A stretch of DNA of 64,000 bases. It comes from Rhodothermales bacterium (GTDB lineage Bacteria; Bacteroidota; Rhodothermia; Rhodothermales; JAHQVL01). Positions 63,246 to 64,000 of this stretch are shown piece by piece. The notes below the pieces were generated by a model that searched no databases, had not been told where the DNA came from, and saw nothing but the letters and a program-made list of their open reading frames with translations. The translations under genes and the position numbers were made by a program. The DNA is taken from the NCBI GenBank assembly GCA_041391505.1, contig JAWKNW010000029.1, positions 4,492 to 68,491 of the forward strand, in the 5' to 3' direction. The first letter of the stretch is position 1; each line of letters begins with the position of its first letter.

Positions 63246-64000
63246 TCATAGGACGGCTCCGAGTTCGGCGAGCCGTTCGCGCAGTCGCGCCACATCCACA
63301 TCTTCCGGCAAGCGATCCGCCCGCACACAGTGCGCAGCTGCGACGCCGGCGGCCTGCCCCATGGCCATGCATTGCCCCATGCTCCGCACCGAGGCGTGGG
63401 CGTCGTGATCCGCCGACAGGCACCGCCCCGCCACCAGCAATCCGCCGACATCGCGCGGCACCAGGCACCGGTACGGGATGTCGTAGGTCCGGCCCGCGGG
63501 CAGGTATTCCCAGCGCGTGTCGCCGCCGGCGTGGTGTTCCTCGATCGGCGCGCCGCAGCGGGCGATGGCGTCGTCGAACGAACGGGCGCCGAGGACATCG
63601 GCCCGGGTCAGCCGGTAGGCGCCGTGGATCCGCCGCGTCTCGCGGACGCCGATCTGGTGGCTCAGGCCCGCCAGGGTGGCCTTTTCGTAGCCGGGCACGC
63701 AATCCACCAGAAAACCGGCATAGGCCATGGCCTGTCGCCGGCCTTCGATTTCCGCGCGGGTGAGCTGCATGGCATCCGTGGCGTCGATGTCGCCGACACG
63801 GGTCATGTTCGTCGCCATCACCCCGTCGACCGGCGTGATGTGGATGCTGCCCTCCTTGCGGGGCAGCGCGTAACGCCCCGTCGCGATCGCGGCGGCCATG
63901 CGTTCGTGCAGCTCCTTTTTCGATACGCCGCGCGCGCGCTCCATGTCGACGTTGATCATCTTGAACGTCGTCGTGAGCGATTGGACGGGTCCATCCTCCG
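63246..64000 (-). CDS. FAD-dependent oxidoreductase, C-terminal part (5' end outside window)
   Basis: The frame is open at the window end: codons before the Met at 63959 continue (GPVQSLTTTFK-like), so the gene starts beyond position 64000. Contains YRCLVPRDVGGLLVAGRCLSADHDAHASVRSMGQCMAMGQAAGVAAAHCV, seen in the large FAD_oxidored family (pfam12831), where the region binds FAD. The N-terminal Rossmann motif is outside. Substrate unknown; the 48 bp between the receiver gene and this stop hold no gene. Confidence 0.83.
   Translation of the reverse strand, partial: EDGPVQSLTTTFKMINVDMERARGVSKKELHERMAAAIATGRYALPRKEGSIHITPVDGVMATNMTRVGDIDATDAMQLTRAEIEGRRQAMAYAGFLVDCVPGYEKATLAGLSHQIGVRETRRIHGAYRLTRADVLGARSFDDAIARCGAPIEEHHAGGDTRWEYLPAGRTYDIPYRCLVPRDVGGLLVAGRCLSADHDAHASVRSMGQCMAMGQAAGVAAAHCVRADRLPEDVDVARLRERLAELGAVL

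Overview
The window is GC-rich, gene-dense bacterial chromosome. It most likely comes from a member of the Rhodothermota (Bacteroidota-Rhodothermota lineage). Three large secreted proteins end in type IX secretion (T9SS) type A sorting domains, of the NPFNPST / YDLLGREV / SGVYFY kind. The F1 ATPase genes atpD-atpC stand alone, as is usual in that lineage. Shine-Dalgarno sites are mostly not visible, two promoter candidates resemble the TTTG / TAnnTTTG type, and several starts appear to be TTG. No single gene fixes the genus.

Layout. 1-6.3 kb: 3' part of a UPF1-like helicase, tRNA-Gln(CTG) with a clear terminator, a membrane pentapeptide-repeat protein and a dynamin-like GTPase. 6.3-18.4 kb: outer-membrane protein, riboflavin genes ribD and ribE, miaB overlapping a sigma54-type regulator, lptE-like lipoprotein, membrane glycosyltransferase, TPR-like protein, anmK and thiL. 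18.4-21.4 kb: a HEPN/MNT pair, DUF6567-like lipoprotein, cupin, DUF2269-like membrane protein and a divergent soxR with a near-perfect SoxR box. 21.4-37 kb: T9SS protein, PhzF-like protein, Na+/solute symporter, FtsK without its gamma domain, a D-threonine-aldolase-like enzyme, atpC-atpD, a cohesin/dockerin-like T9SS protein and a large zinc metalloprotease. 37-42.1 kb is the accessory hot spot: a second HEPN/MNT pair, a gene fragment broken by a 127-bp MITE, a serine hydrolase, an IS110-family element sitting inside a REP-like palindrome, and an intact paralogue of the broken gene. 42-64 kb: ArsR/SRPBCC pair, SET protein, SDR, M28 peptidase, MATE, htpG, divergent NRAMP homologue, frameshifted PQQ-type dehydrogenase/cytochrome, korA-korB, apaG, thyA-folA, phosphotriesterase-like and MetE-like genes, a receiver-only protein and a partial FAD oxidoreductase.

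The most unusual content lies between the genes. About ten intergenic elements are built from the same degenerate word set (GGTTCAAGG, GGTTTCAGG, GGTTGCAGG, GGGAGTATG) facing its complement across a short spacer. In several, the right arm runs into or supplies the start of the next gene (glycosyltransferase, thyA), and in one it encodes a C-terminus (MATE). The IS110 element splits a REP palindrome at GTCGGG/TTA. The non-coding RNA region downstream of its transposase carries one loop matching the target side and a second segment matching the IS right end, as expected of a bridge RNA.

Functional links visible in the sequence: ribD-ribE (riboflavin); thyA-folA (thymidylate/folate cycle); korA-korB (2-oxoacid:ferredoxin oxidoreductase); atpD-atpC (F1); the SoxR box between soxR and the DUF2269/cupin genes; two MNT/HEPN toxin-antitoxin modules with overlapping genes.
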